A stretch of 64,000 nucleotides of DNA from MH13 sp040219355. GTDB taxonomy: Bacteria > Pseudomonadota > Alphaproteobacteria > Rhizobiales > MH13. The position numbers and the translations under genes were made by a program. The notes beneath the pieces are model-generated. The model saw nothing but the letters and a program-made list of their open reading frames with translations, made no database searches and had not been told where the DNA came from. This document shows positions 7,794 through 15,836 of this stretch, piece by piece (the first letter of the stretch is position 1; each line of letters starts with the position of its first letter). The DNA lies in the NCBI GenBank assembly GCA_040219355.1, contig JAVJSN010000003.1, forward strand, positions 186,001 through 250,000, in the 5' to 3' direction.

Positions 7794-8241
7794 CGGCGTT
7801 GATCTCCTGATCCACGGTTTTCTCTTTAGGATTGGAGCCTGTTTCGGTGGCTTCAAGCATCTCGCCAAGCATATCGAGCGCCCTGGCCATCGCGGTTAGC
7901 GCCTTGGCATCGCGCTCGCCATGGGATGCGTCGGGCTGGACGGTTTCTTCTTCAATCGCCATGATTCGCTCCTCCAGAGCATGAAAAAGCCGCGCAGCTA
8001 GCGCGGCTCGTTTTTCGGTTGGTGTGGCCGTCTCGGCGTTTGGGGAACTCCCATAGCGTTTGCTCAACAGCGGAGTATCGCGGCGGGTCGCCCAGTCCTC
8101 TTTGGCCGCACGATTGTAAAGCCGTGTGCGCGACATGCCGAATTGCTCGGTAATCTCATCGATGGTGAAAACCTCGCCCTCATAGGCGGCACGCACCGCT
8201 GCCCATTCCTCCTCCGTAATCTCGACAGGCGTGATTGGCAT
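7732..8241 (-). CDS. GTA g1-like small terminase subunit
   Basis: A 169-residue protein starting MPITPVEITEEEWAAVRAAY. A helix-turn-helix lies at about residues 24-50 (FTIDEITEQFGMSRTRLYNRAA), and the C-terminal half is helical and acidic with EERIMAIEEE. This is the expected architecture of g1, the small terminase that recruits DNA to the large subunit. The open frame continues 57 codons upstream, but those codons lie in the leader that contains the hairpin and show no family pattern. It is the first gene of the GTA operon here. Confidence 0.8.
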   Translation of the reverse strand: MPITPVEITEEEWAAVRAAYEGEVFTIDEITEQFGMSRTRLYNRAAKEDWATRRDTPLLSKRYGSSPNAETATPTEKRAALAARLFHALEERIMAIEEETVQPDASHGERDAKALTAMARALDMLGEMLEATETGSNPKEKTVDQEINADEFRHVLTDRLDRLRQGGSK

Positions 8242-8282
8242 CGATGGCACATCCTCATTTTCTCGTGGATCTTGAGTTTTGG

Positions 8283-8320
8283 GCAAAAGAAAAGCGGTCC
8301 ATGCTTGCGCATGACCGCTT
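8283..8320 (-). terminator. Terminator-like hairpin in the GTA leader
   Basis: Read on the minus strand, AAGCGGTCATGC pairs with GCATGGACCGCTT (12 bp, one bulged G) around a GCAA tetraloop, followed at once by TTTTCTTTT. This has the form of an intrinsic terminator. It lies about 85 nt after the predicted GTA start site and about 40 nt before the g1 ATG, so as drawn it would stop most transcripts before the structural genes unless transcription is antiterminated. Confidence 0.72.
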
Positions 8321-8412
8321 GAAGGCAACAAAGGGGGACACCGGTTTGCGCAGATAAGCCACGCCAATTTGACCGTGCGTCTGGGTTGGCCCATTTCTGC
8401 GATGATGCCCAA

Positions 8413-8442
8413 TGTCTACAGGAACACCGCACGGTAGGTCAA
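8413..8442 (-). promoter_or_regulatory. Predicted promoter of the GTA cluster
   Basis: On the minus strand TTGACC (8437-8442) and TAGACA (8413-8418) are 18 nt apart, giving a fair -35 and a weak -10 hexamer. A weak -10 suits a promoter that needs an activator. The segment just upstream is strongly AT-rich (8450-8480). It is the only clear promoter candidate I found between the YcgN gene and g1. Confidence 0.5.
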
Positions 8443-8451
8443 GGACTTTTT

Positions 8452-8466
8452 TCCTATTTTCTAGGA
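8452..8466. promoter_or_regulatory. Inverted repeat upstream of the GTA promoter
   Basis: TCCTA and TAGGA form a perfect inverted repeat with a 5-nt spacer, ending 9 bp upstream of the -35 hexamer. This is where a class of activators binds to contact RNA polymerase, so it is a candidate site for the GafY-like protein encoded at 44917-45387. A single TAGGA half-site also occurs upstream of that gene. The link is inference. Confidence 0.4.
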
Positions 8467-8497
8467 TTATTTTCTTAAAAGTTCGGTCAATAGTGGG

Positions 8498-9022
8498 CTA
8501 AATGTCTGATCCAACTTGATAATAATCTTCAGCCGGAACCATCGGGTCTTCGTCAGGCCAATTCTCAATATGGTCTTCCAGATCGGCCAATTCGACATCA
8601 TCTTCGCTGATCACACGGCCCGCAACTGAGATTCGTGCGGCCACCACGGTCTGCGGCGTGCCCGAAACAAGCGGGTGCCACCAAGCCAAGCCCTCTCCAC
8701 TGGCCACGCGGACATAGGCGCAGGTCGGCGGCAGCCAAGCTGAGTTGCGCGCCATCTCCGGCGTGATAGCCAGGCAATCTGGCACTTTGGCAAATCGGTT
8801 GGGGTAGTCGGTGCAGCGCGCGGTTTCGGCATTCAACAAGGTGCAGCCGACGCAGGTGAAAGCAATGGCACCGCTGTCGATATCTTCAAGCTTGGACAGG
8901 CAACAGCGCCCGCAGCCATCGCACAGGCTTTCCCACTCGTCGCTCGACATATCTTCAAGTGTTTTGGATTGCCAAAACGGCGAGGCGGTCGACGCGTGCT
9001 GGCGGTTGGTTCGTTGATCCAC
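8498..9022 (-). CDS. YcgN-like cysteine cluster protein (UPF0260)
   Basis: A 174-residue protein with eight clustered cysteines: C34, C37, C40 and C41 in LCDGCGRCCLSKLE, C57 and C60 in FTCVGCTLL, then C70 and C83. This is the UPF0260/YcgN family, widely conserved but of unclear function; the cysteines probably bind a metal or iron-sulfur cluster. The start is a GTG with AAGG ten nt upstream; an ATG at codon 25 is too close to the conserved domain. It is transcribed in the same direction as the GTA genes, with a promoter and hairpin in between, so it is probably separate. Confidence 0.88.
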   Translation of the reverse strand: MDQRTNRQHASTASPFWQSKTLEDMSSDEWESLCDGCGRCCLSKLEDIDSGAIAFTCVGCTLLNAETARCTDYPNRFAKVPDCLAITPEMARNSAWLPPTCAYVRVASGEGLAWWHPLVSGTPQTVVAARISVAGRVISEDDVELADLEDHIENWPDEDPMVPAEDYYQVGSDI

Positions 9023-9242
9023 AGCTGGCGGCCTTTGCTGGCGGAAAAGTCACAGACGTATGTCACTTGTCCTTTTACCAAATTCACCGCTGGCGGCCAA
9101 CGCCGAGCACGCGTAAAAGATGAGCAATAACCTGATTGGCCTGGCTTGCCCTTGAGAGCTTGCCTTGGCTTTGCCATACCTTGTGCGTGACTCCTGATTT
9201 TAGAACCCGTTCCAGCCGCCAGAGACCGTTTGACCGCCGACG

Positions 9243-11477
9243 ATGAGCGACACACCACCGATCTTGCCAGACACTGATTCCAGCCAGGCTGAACCCGCGC
9301 GTGAAGAGCCGCAACGTGCTGCGCTGCGCCCACGCCGCGGCTTGCCGCGCCCGATTGAAATCGATGCGGCGCTCGACACCACGCTTTATGTCATCGGCCG
9401 CTCCCTCAGCGATTTTGTATCAGGTATCCGTCGCTTTTTTGAACGCTTCCGCGTGCGCGGCATCAAGCGCATGGCAGTTGAGGTGCTCGATGAGCTGGCC
9501 ACGTTCGGCACCATCGGTGCAGTGTTTGCCCTGATTCTGGCGCTGCCTGCCTTTGACCGCATTTCCAGCGATTGGCGCGAGCAGGACACTTTTGCGATAA
9601 CCATTTTGGATCGCTATGGCGAGGAAATTGGTCGCCGCGGCGTATTGCAGAACGATAGCGTGCCACTGTCTGAGATACCGGACCATTTGATTCAAGCGAC
9701 ATTGGCAACCGAAGATCGTCGCTTCTACTCGCACTTTGGCATCGATGTTATCGGCACCATGCGAGCCCTGCTGGAAAATGTGCGTGCCCAAGGCGTGGTC
9801 CAGGGCGGGTCGTCAATCACCCAGCAATTGGCCAAGAACCTTTTCCTGTCGAACGAACGCACATTGATGCGCAAGATCACCGAGGCGTTTCTGGCACTGT
9901 GGCTGGAAGTCAACCTCACCAAAGATGATATTCTAAAACTCTATCTTGATCGCGCTTACATGGGCGGCGGAGCCTTTGGTGTGGTGGCCGCAGCAGAGTT
10001 CTATTTCGACAAGGATGTGCGCGACATCACGCTGGCAGAGTCGGCAATGCTCGCCGGCCTTTATAAAGCGCCTGCAGGCTACGCGCCTCACCTCAACCTT
10101 GCTGCAGCCCGTCTTCGGGCCAGCGAAGTCCTATCCAACATGGTGGAAGCGGGCTTTTTGACAGAAGGCCAAGTGCTGTTTTCGCGCTTAAACCCCGCCT
10201 CTGCGGTGCCCCGTGACGCATTGTCTGCGCCCAACCATTTCCTCGATTGGGTGTTTGAGGAAGTGCGGGAGATTGCGCCACCAGGTGAGCGGGTTTTGGT
10301 GGTGCGCTCCACGCTCGACACACGCCTACAGAGTGGCGCCGAACGTGCCGTGCTCAGCAATCTGGCCGAATCTGGCCGCGCATACCGTGTGCGCGAGGCA
10401 GCAGCGGTCCTGATGGAAAATGATGGCGCGGTGCGCGCCATGGTGGGTGGGCGCGATTATGGCCAAAGCCAGTTCAACCGTGCCGTGCACGCCCTGCGCC
10501 AGCCAGGGTCATCGTTCAAAGTGTTCGTTTATGCCACTGCGCTTGAAAACGGCTACACGCCCAACTCTATCGTGGTGGATGCGCCGATCACCATTGGTGG
10601 CTGGAGCCCGCGCAACTACGGCCGCAGTTTTCGCGGTCGCGTCACGCTGACCACCGCGCTTGCCCGTTCCATCAACACCGTTCCGGTGCGTTTGGCCGAA
10701 GCGATGGGGCGTGATCTCATCGTTGAGACAGCCTATGACATGGGCATCCGCTCAGAACTGCCAATCACCCGTCCCCTACCGTTGGGCGTGGCCGAAGTGA
10801 CACCCCTTGATATGGCCAGCGCCTATGCTTCACTGGCCAATGGCGGATATCGTGCCAGCGGCTATGCGGTGATGGAGATGCGCACACTGGATGGCGAACT
10901 GGTCTATGACCGTTCAGTGGATGGCCCAACCGCGCCGCGCATTTTGTCCGCAGATGCGGTGACCGGCATGAACCGCATGCTGCATCAGGTAATCGAAGCA
11001 GGCACCGCGCGCCGCGCGCAACTGCCGGGCATATCCGCTGCGGGCAAGACCGGAACGACGCAAGCTTACCGCGACGCGTGGTTTATCGGCTACACCGGGC
11101 GCTACACCGCCAGCGTCTGGTACGGCAACGATGACTTTACCTCAACGGCAAACCTCACCGGTGGCCGCCTGCCTGCCATGACATGGCAATCGATCATGGA
11201 GCTTGCCCACCGTGACAGCCAACCACCCTTGCTGCCAGGCGTCGATGAGGCCGTGCGCGATGATGTGGAGCTGGTGACAGCGCGCGATGCATCGCAGGAC
11301 GGACCGACGCAAGCCAGTGATCTCAGCGAAGGGCTGACACTGACGCTGCAGAGCGTGGCCAATCGGTTTGATCCGGAGAACACGCGTGAGCTGCGGTCCT
11401 CCTTTGCCATTGACGCGCTGGGCACATCGGACACACCGATCCAACCCGACGGCGTTCAGGTCGAGCAGGCCAACTAA
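9243..11477 (+). CDS. Class A penicillin-binding protein (PBP1A family)
   Basis: A 744-residue bifunctional peptidoglycan synthase. A proline/arginine-rich cytoplasmic tail precedes one membrane span at about 88-103. The glycosyltransferase (GT51) domain has catalytic E157 in TEDRRFYSHFGID, GGSSITQQLAKNLFLS near 188-203 and RAYMGGGAFG. The transpeptidase domain has SxxK at S423-K426 (PGSSFK), SxN at S476-N478 and KTG at 602-604. It polymerises and crosslinks glycan strands outside the inner membrane. Two small genes of the DUF1214/DUF1254 type follow within 6 nt, suggesting an operon. Confidence 0.95.
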   Translation: MSDTPPILPDTDSSQAEPAREEPQRAALRPRRGLPRPIEIDAALDTTLYVIGRSLSDFVSGIRRFFERFRVRGIKRMAVEVLDELATFGTIGAVFALILALPAFDRISSDWREQDTFAITILDRYGEEIGRRGVLQNDSVPLSEIPDHLIQATLATEDRRFYSHFGIDVIGTMRALLENVRAQGVVQGGSSITQQLAKNLFLSNERTLMRKITEAFLALWLEVNLTKDDILKLYLDRAYMGGGAFGVVAAAEFYFDKDVRDITLAESAMLAGLYKAPAGYAPHLNLAAARLRASEVLSNMVEAGFLTEGQVLFSRLNPASAVPRDALSAPNHFLDWVFEEVREIAPPGERVLVVRSTLDTRLQSGAERAVLSNLAESGRAYRVREAAAVLMENDGAVRAMVGGRDYGQSQFNRAVHALRQPGSSFKVFVYATALENGYTPNSIVVDAPITIGGWSPRNYGRSFRGRVTLTTALARSINTVPVRLAEAMGRDLIVETAYDMGIRSELPITRPLPLGVAEVTPLDMASAYASLANGGYRASGYAVMEMRTLDGELVYDRSVDGPTAPRILSADAVTGMNRMLHQVIEAGTARRAQLPGISAAGKTGTTQAYRDAWFIGYTGRYTASVWYGNDDFTSTANLTGGRLPAMTWQSIMELAHRDSQPPLLPGVDEAVRDDVELVTARDASQDGPTQASDLSEGLTLTLQSVANRFDPENTRELRSSFAIDALGTSDTPIQPDGVQVEQAN

Positions 11478-11482
11478 ATAGT

Positions 11483-12088
11483 ATGGCGCGTTTGTTATGG
11501 CTCTTGTCGATGGCGTTGACCGCCGTTGTTGCAGGCACCATCAGCGCCATCTACGCCACACAAACCTTACGTCCTACGGGAACCTTGAACATTGGGCCGT
11601 GGGAAGCCGTGCGCGCTGTCGGCGATGCTGCCGCGGATCCCTATGCTCACGCGTTCATTGCATCGTCCGGTCAACTTCCACCTGGCAGTGCAGAAGGCAT
11701 GCGCTTTGTGGCGCTGGCGTCCCACGCCGGCCAAGAATTGGTGCCAAATTGCTCAATCACGGTATCGGGTTTTGTCGAGATTGCCCGCCTGTGGACGCTG
11801 TCCCTGGCGCAGCTCAATGGCGCATCGCTTGACTTGGGTGAGACAGATTCCGGCGTGACCCCACGGCATGCCCTGCACAGCCAAGACATTGTCTACAATG
11901 CCGACGGCAGTTTCTCGCTCACCGTTGGTCCGCGCCCTATGGCCCCCAATTCGATACTGATTGGCTCTCAAACACCGATCAGCTTGGTGCTTCATGTCTA
12001 TGACGGCGCAATCACCTCGGTGCCCGAAAGCGGTGAAGCCTCCCTGCCTACCATTGATGTGGCGTCAACCGGGCCCGGGTGCAGCTGA
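11483..12088 (+). CDS. DUF1214 domain protein, secreted or membrane anchored
   Basis: A 201-residue protein with one N-terminal hydrophobic helix (LLWLLSMALTAVVAGTISAIY) acting as signal or anchor, then a periplasmic domain containing GPWEAVRAVGDAAADPYAHAF and WTLSLAQLNG. This is the DUF1214-type fold seen in alphaproteobacterial pairs with DUF1254-like proteins; the biochemical role is unknown. It begins 6 nt after the PBP stop, and its stop codon shares a base with the next ATG (TGATG), so all three genes are likely one transcript. Confidence 0.75.
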   Translation: MARLLWLLSMALTAVVAGTISAIYATQTLRPTGTLNIGPWEAVRAVGDAAADPYAHAFIASSGQLPPGSAEGMRFVALASHAGQELVPNCSITVSGFVEIARLWTLSLAQLNGASLDLGETDSGVTPRHALHSQDIVYNADGSFSLTVGPRPMAPNSILIGSQTPISLVLHVYDGAITSVPESGEASLPTIDVASTGPGCS

Positions 12089-12825
12089 TGAGCAACGTTG
12101 ATTTCTTCGGACCAGATGTTCGCAAGCGCCCCACTCTGCGAAACGTGGCAAGTGCGCTGAGTTTGTGGCTGGGGCTCACGCTTTTGGCCACGCTGGTCGT
12201 GCACTTCGTCATCGTCTTTGCATTGCCATCGATAGGCCGCGGGGTCCTGATCGATGAGGTTATTCCCGCCGGACAATCTGCGCCTCGGCTATACACCGGC
12301 CAGGCGGGCGAGCCACGGCCCAATTTTCGCTACGCCGATGATCGCAAAGACAGCGTCTACTGCAGCTTTGATCTTCGCGATGGTGCGGTGCGTGTGGCTG
12401 GCAGTTTGGATGTGCCGTTTTGGTCGATCTCAGTGCACACGCTCAGCGGCCTGGTCGTCGGCTCGGTCAACCACAATGCCGCCTCTGGCGGCGGGTTGGA
12501 GTTGTTGGTGATGCGACCTGCGTTGGCGCGTGATCTTTCGGCTGCCGGGGCGCAACTGCCACGCGACGCGCTGGTTGTCGAGATGGATGGGCCGTTGGGT
12601 CTGGTCCGGATCAGCGGTCTTGCCACCTACAACGCGCTGCGCCCGGCTTTGCGTGATCAGTTGGCGCAGATGCAGTGCTCTTTGGCCACATTCACCTTTG
12701 CAGCGCCCGATACCGATCAGGATGGCTCGCAATCGCCACAAGGCCCGGCAACCCCGTCAGGCCCGCCCAGCGTGCCTCAACCGGTCGTGCGGCCAGACCT
12801 GGCACCCGTGGGTGTGCCGCAGTAG
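12088..12825 (+). CDS. DUF1254-like membrane-anchored protein
   Basis: A 245-residue protein with a membrane helix at about residues 28-48 (LGLTLLATLVVHFVIVFAL), a periplasmic domain (RYADDRKDSVYCSFDL, FWSISVHTLSGLVVGSVNHNAA) and a proline-rich tail. It matches the companion of DUF1214 proteins in Rhizobiales, usually annotated DUF1254 domain protein. The ATG at 12088 overlaps the preceding stop, indicating translational coupling. Its function is unknown; a periplasmic role alongside the PBP is possible from context only. Confidence 0.72.
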   Translation: MSNVDFFGPDVRKRPTLRNVASALSLWLGLTLLATLVVHFVIVFALPSIGRGVLIDEVIPAGQSAPRLYTGQAGEPRPNFRYADDRKDSVYCSFDLRDGAVRVAGSLDVPFWSISVHTLSGLVVGSVNHNAASGGGLELLVMRPALARDLSAAGAQLPRDALVVEMDGPLGLVRISGLATYNALRPALRDQLAQMQCSLATFTFAAPDTDQDGSQSPQGPATPSGPPSVPQPVVRPDLAPVGVPQ

Positions 12826-12837
12826 CTGTTCATTATC

Positions 12838-12853
12838 CTCGCCGATCGGCGAG
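12838..12853. other. Perfect 16-bp palindrome after the PBP operon
   Basis: CTCGCCGATCGGCGAG is fully self-complementary and lies 12 nt after the stop of the DUF1254-like gene. It could fold into a 6-bp stem with a GATC loop. No T tract follows, so it is a weak terminator at best. The rest of the 195-nt gap to the next gene shows nothing recognisable. Confidence 0.45.
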
Positions 12854-13020
12854 CCGCAGGCCTCGCTCGCAATGGCGGTGGTCGACACCAATAGCGTTTG
12901 TGGCGCGTTAGAGACAGCAGACTGCTCACCGAAGTGGATCTGTGAAACAAGCACGCAGATGACATTGCAAATGGATGGCCGGACCAAGTCTGCCCTTGAA
13001 ACGTTGCACCATCGACAGCC

Positions 13021-13827
13021 TCAAGCCTTGGCAACGATCTCCAACAGATCAACCATCTGGCCAGGGTGATTGATCGGTGCCTGCTCGAGGTCCACCGCCA
13101 ATGCATGTAGGATCATCGCTTCCAGGGCGTCGAGGCGCTCAATCGTCTGCCCGGCCAGACGCGACGGTGTTTGGATCATCAACCGGTCCACCGCGTAACG
13201 ATAGGCATAAAGGCGGAACAGCATGGCTCGTTTCACCCAAGCCATCTGACGCTGGTTTTCGGCGACGCGGCCATGGGCCGCTGCCAGTTCAGATGCGCCG
13301 ATGTCCGGCAACCCAAAAGCGGCGTTGACACGCTGTTCGTCAGCGATGCGCACACGAGAGACGTAGGCCATGAAGGGTTCAATGGCCGCCATGTCTTTCA
13401 CGGCATCATCCATAATGCGGGTGTAGCGCGCTTCACTGGATTGATAACGCTGGCCGGACAGCATCGCCGAATAGCGCTCCGGACTGAGTACCAGATCCAT
13501 GCGCCGCACAATTTGCGCGCGCTGAAGTTCTGCAGCGGTGCGACCAATCCAATCATGCGCATGGGTGGGCACGACCAGTGTCCAACCCAGATTGCGCAGC
13601 GTGCGTTCATCGTCAGTGTAGTTGAAATGGGAAACAGGCTCGCCAGCGGTGTAGGTCGACGCCATGCCGACCAATGGCAAGACGCTGTCGGTGATCACAT
13701 TGGGACGCTGTCTGCCAAAGTCACCGGTTTGTGCGCAACCAGCCAGGGCAAGCGCGCATGCGCCAGCGACCAGCGTTTTTCCTGAGATGACGCTGGCCAG
13801 CGCGCCGCGGTTAGCCTTGCGTTCCAT
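13021..13827 (-). CDS. Putative lipoprotein, alpha-helical
   Basis: A 268-residue protein starting MERKANRGALASV with a lipoprotein signal ending LALAGCAQTG (lipobox LAGC near C30). The mature part has an extracytoplasmic segment (DSVLPLVGMASTYTAGEP, FNYTDDERTLRNLGWTLVVP) and then a long helical region. I do not recognise a named family; it looks like a conserved alphaproteobacterial lipoprotein. The frame is open far upstream, but those codons overlap the neighbouring small gene, and the lipobox signal fixes the start. It is convergent with the PBP operon. Confidence 0.72.
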   Translation of the reverse strand: MERKANRGALASVISGKTLVAGACALALAGCAQTGDFGRQRPNVITDSVLPLVGMASTYTAGEPVSHFNYTDDERTLRNLGWTLVVPTHAHDWIGRTAAELQRAQIVRRMDLVLSPERYSAMLSGQRYQSSEARYTRIMDDAVKDMAAIEPFMAYVSRVRIADEQRVNAAFGLPDIGASELAAAHGRVAENQRQMAWVKRAMLFRLYAYRYAVDRLMIQTPSRLAGQTIERLDALEAMILHALAVDLEQAPINHPGQMVDLLEIVAKA

Positions 13828-14047
13828 TGCGAACGATCTGTACGCCAGTGAAAAAAACGATTTCTGCTTGATGGTCTTTGGGCAGCTTATCTTGTGCCAG
13901 ATGCGCACGGGCTGAACGTTTGGCGCCAGCAAGCGGCACCACATTGCTGACCACTTTCGGTGTCCGGCGCGCACGTGTTTTGGCACTCGCGGCCTTTGGA
14001 GGGCCACGCCGCTTACGGGAGCTAAGTTGTTGACTGCCGTCACCCAT
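13811..14047 (-). CDS. Small basic hypothetical protein
   Basis: A 78-residue candidate gene starting MGDGSQQLSSRKRRGPPKAA, strongly basic, with no membrane segment or known motif. It ends 17 nt inside the start of the lipoprotein gene in a different frame, suggesting translational coupling. A weak GAAAAG lies just before the ATG. Evidence is coding-like length and position only, so it may be spurious. Confidence 0.35.
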   Translation of the reverse strand: MGDGSQQLSSRKRRGPPKAASAKTRARRTPKVVSNVVPLAGAKRSARAHLAQDKLPKDHQAEIVFFTGVQIVRNGTQG

Positions 14048-14235
14048 GATCTTTTCAACGACCCTTAGAGAGCCAAGCCTTTTGCACATGTGGTTGGCGG
14101 TGCTGTGTTGTCAGCGAATCACTGCCGCCTTCGCCTCGTGTTGGGGCATTAAGAAAGTGGCAAGGTTAATCCTTTGCTAACGGAGTTCGGGCACAACGAA
14201 GGTCTCTTTTCCGCGGCGACACAACGGGACGATCC

Positions 14236-15474
14236 ATGGCGCACCTTCCAACGTTTGGAGACACCTCCAAAACGGCACAGAGCGCCGAAACACATGGCAA
14301 CGGCGCGGATGATGATAACTCCGCTGAGGCGGTGCTCGCGCTTTCAAGCGGCAGCCCCTCCTCCAGCGCTCGTGAAAGCGCCGCGCCGCTCGCTGGCGTT
14401 AAGCTGCTAGGCGCGGTTTCTACTTTGCTCGCACTCACGCCGCGCGGTCGCTCTGAAGAGTTGGCCCGCCTGACGGCGCTCGCCCATGGCTACATTGGCA
14501 TTGCCAGCGAGGACGAGTTGGTTGCTCTGGCAAAAGCTGTGGCGAGCCGCGAAGACGTCAACAGTGGATTGGCGGATCGTTTAGCGCGCGCCAGTGAGCG
14601 CGCCGCCCATACCCTTATTCGCGCCAACCGGCTGGGCGATGAAACCATCGCGTATCTTCTCGAAATGGGCAGCGAAGAAATCCGCACGCTGATCGCGCGC
14701 CACCACACACTGCAAGGCAAACACATCACCATGCTGGTGGCCAATGGAAGTGGACCGGTGTTGCAGGCACTGCTGGACAACCGTCAGACCGATTTCAGTG
14801 CCGATGCGCAGAAGTTGGTCGAGCGTGGCGTGGCAGAAGCTGCCAAGCCAGCGACTGCACCGGTTGCGGTCGCCCCAGCGCGCCCTGCCTATCCAATGGG
14901 CAATGCTGACCCACGCCGCAGCGCGCAGGATTTTGCCAATCTTGATAGCGCCGGACGTCGGGCGGTGATGCGCCGGCTTGCTGAAGACAGCCCCGGCACG
15001 GTGAGTTTGCAGCAGGCGCAAAAAGCGCTTGATCCGACGCGCAACGATGCTGATCTGGCCTTTCTGACCGTCATCGCCTTGCGCGATCCGGCCAAACTCG
15101 CCGATCTTTTCGCACAGACGCTGGAGCTGGATCGCGTCTTGGTCGGCAAGCTGCTGGATGAGGCCGATGGCGATGCTCTGTTGGTGCTGGCCAAAGCGGC
15201 TGGGCTTTCCTCGACCGCATTTGCGCGCATGCTGATCCTGGGCAAGACCGGCCTGACGGGAAGTCCACGCGATACATTCGCGCTGGTCGATCGCTTTAAT
15301 GCCATGCCTGAGGCCACCGCCAGGCTGATCGTCGGTGCGATGCGTGGCGAGATACCGAAAATGGCGGCGGCGTCCGCCAGCCCAGAGCCATCCGCGCGCC
15401 CGCAAACCCGGTCGATCATGTCGCTGGCCGATCGCACCACGATGATCGAAGATAGGCTGCGCGACGCCGGTTAA
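14236..15474 (+). CDS. DUF2336 domain protein
   Basis: A 412-residue, mostly helical protein of the DUF2336 family. The N-terminal 50 residues are low complexity; repeated helical units follow (ELARLTALAHGYIGIASEDELVALAKAVASRED, ASERAAHTLIRANRLGDETIAYLLEMGSEEIRTLIARHH), then a linker and a second helical block (DLAFLTVIALRDPAKLADLFAQTLEL). Such alpha-solenoid-like proteins are common in Rhizobiales and unassigned in function. Its stop overlaps that of the convergent DUF1491 gene by 4 nt. Confidence 0.8.
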   Translation: MAHLPTFGDTSKTAQSAETHGNGADDDNSAEAVLALSSGSPSSSARESAAPLAGVKLLGAVSTLLALTPRGRSEELARLTALAHGYIGIASEDELVALAKAVASREDVNSGLADRLARASERAAHTLIRANRLGDETIAYLLEMGSEEIRTLIARHHTLQGKHITMLVANGSGPVLQALLDNRQTDFSADAQKLVERGVAEAAKPATAPVAVAPARPAYPMGNADPRRSAQDFANLDSAGRRAVMRRLAEDSPGTVSLQQAQKALDPTRNDADLAFLTVIALRDPAKLADLFAQTLELDRVLVGKLLDEADGDALLVLAKAAGLSSTAFARMLILGKTGLTGSPRDTFALVDRFNAMPEATARLIVGAMRGEIPKMAAASASPEPSARPQTRSIMSLADRTTMIEDRLRDAG

Positions 15475-15836
15475 GCGTCAACAACAGGCACGAAGGCCCG
15501 CATCTGGCGGTCTTCGATATCCACAACCCAGACATCGGGATCAAACCGCATCTGAGCTGCAAGCGCGTCATCGGCCGCTGCACGGGTTGGCTCAGGTGTG
15601 AGTGGTACAATCGCGAAAAGCCGGTTGCCGGTCAGCGCAGCATCGTCGGGCATCGGTGCATCGTCCATTTGCGGCGGCGCAGGCCCGTATAAAGCAACTT
15701 TGCCGTCGAGCCCATCGACCAGCACAAAGATCGCCCCAGCGGTGTTATCCCCCCGGCGGGCGACTGTGGCATAGGCGCCCTGCCCTTCCACCCGACGCAC
15801 CAGCGCGCTGACAACAAAATCACTCGTCAGACGCAT
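15471..15836 (-). CDS. DUF1491 family protein
   Basis: A 121-residue protein starting MRLTSDFVVSALVRRVEGQGAYATVARRGD, with the family segments AGAIFVLVDGLDGKVALYGPAPP and DPDVWVVDIEDRQ. DUF1491 is small, cytosolic and of unknown function in alphaproteobacteria. The start at 15836 lies inside the end of pssA (17-nt overlap), so it is probably translated as the last gene of the psd-pssA transcript. Confidence 0.85.
   Translation of the reverse strand: MRLTSDFVVSALVRRVEGQGAYATVARRGDNTAGAIFVLVDGLDGKVALYGPAPPQMDDAPMPDDAALTGNRLFAIVPLTPEPTRAAADDALAAQMRFDPDVWVVDIEDRQMRAFVPVVDA

Noticed and set aside
1..8500. Interpretation as an ordinary prophage
   Set aside because: There is no integrase, repressor, replication or lysis gene, no attachment site, base composition equals the surroundings, and gene order matches the R. 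capsulatus GTA from g1 to g12.
14581..15405. 274-codon minus-strand frame opposite the DUF2336 gene
   Set aside because: Antisense shadow; His/Gln/Arg-rich translation without motifs.
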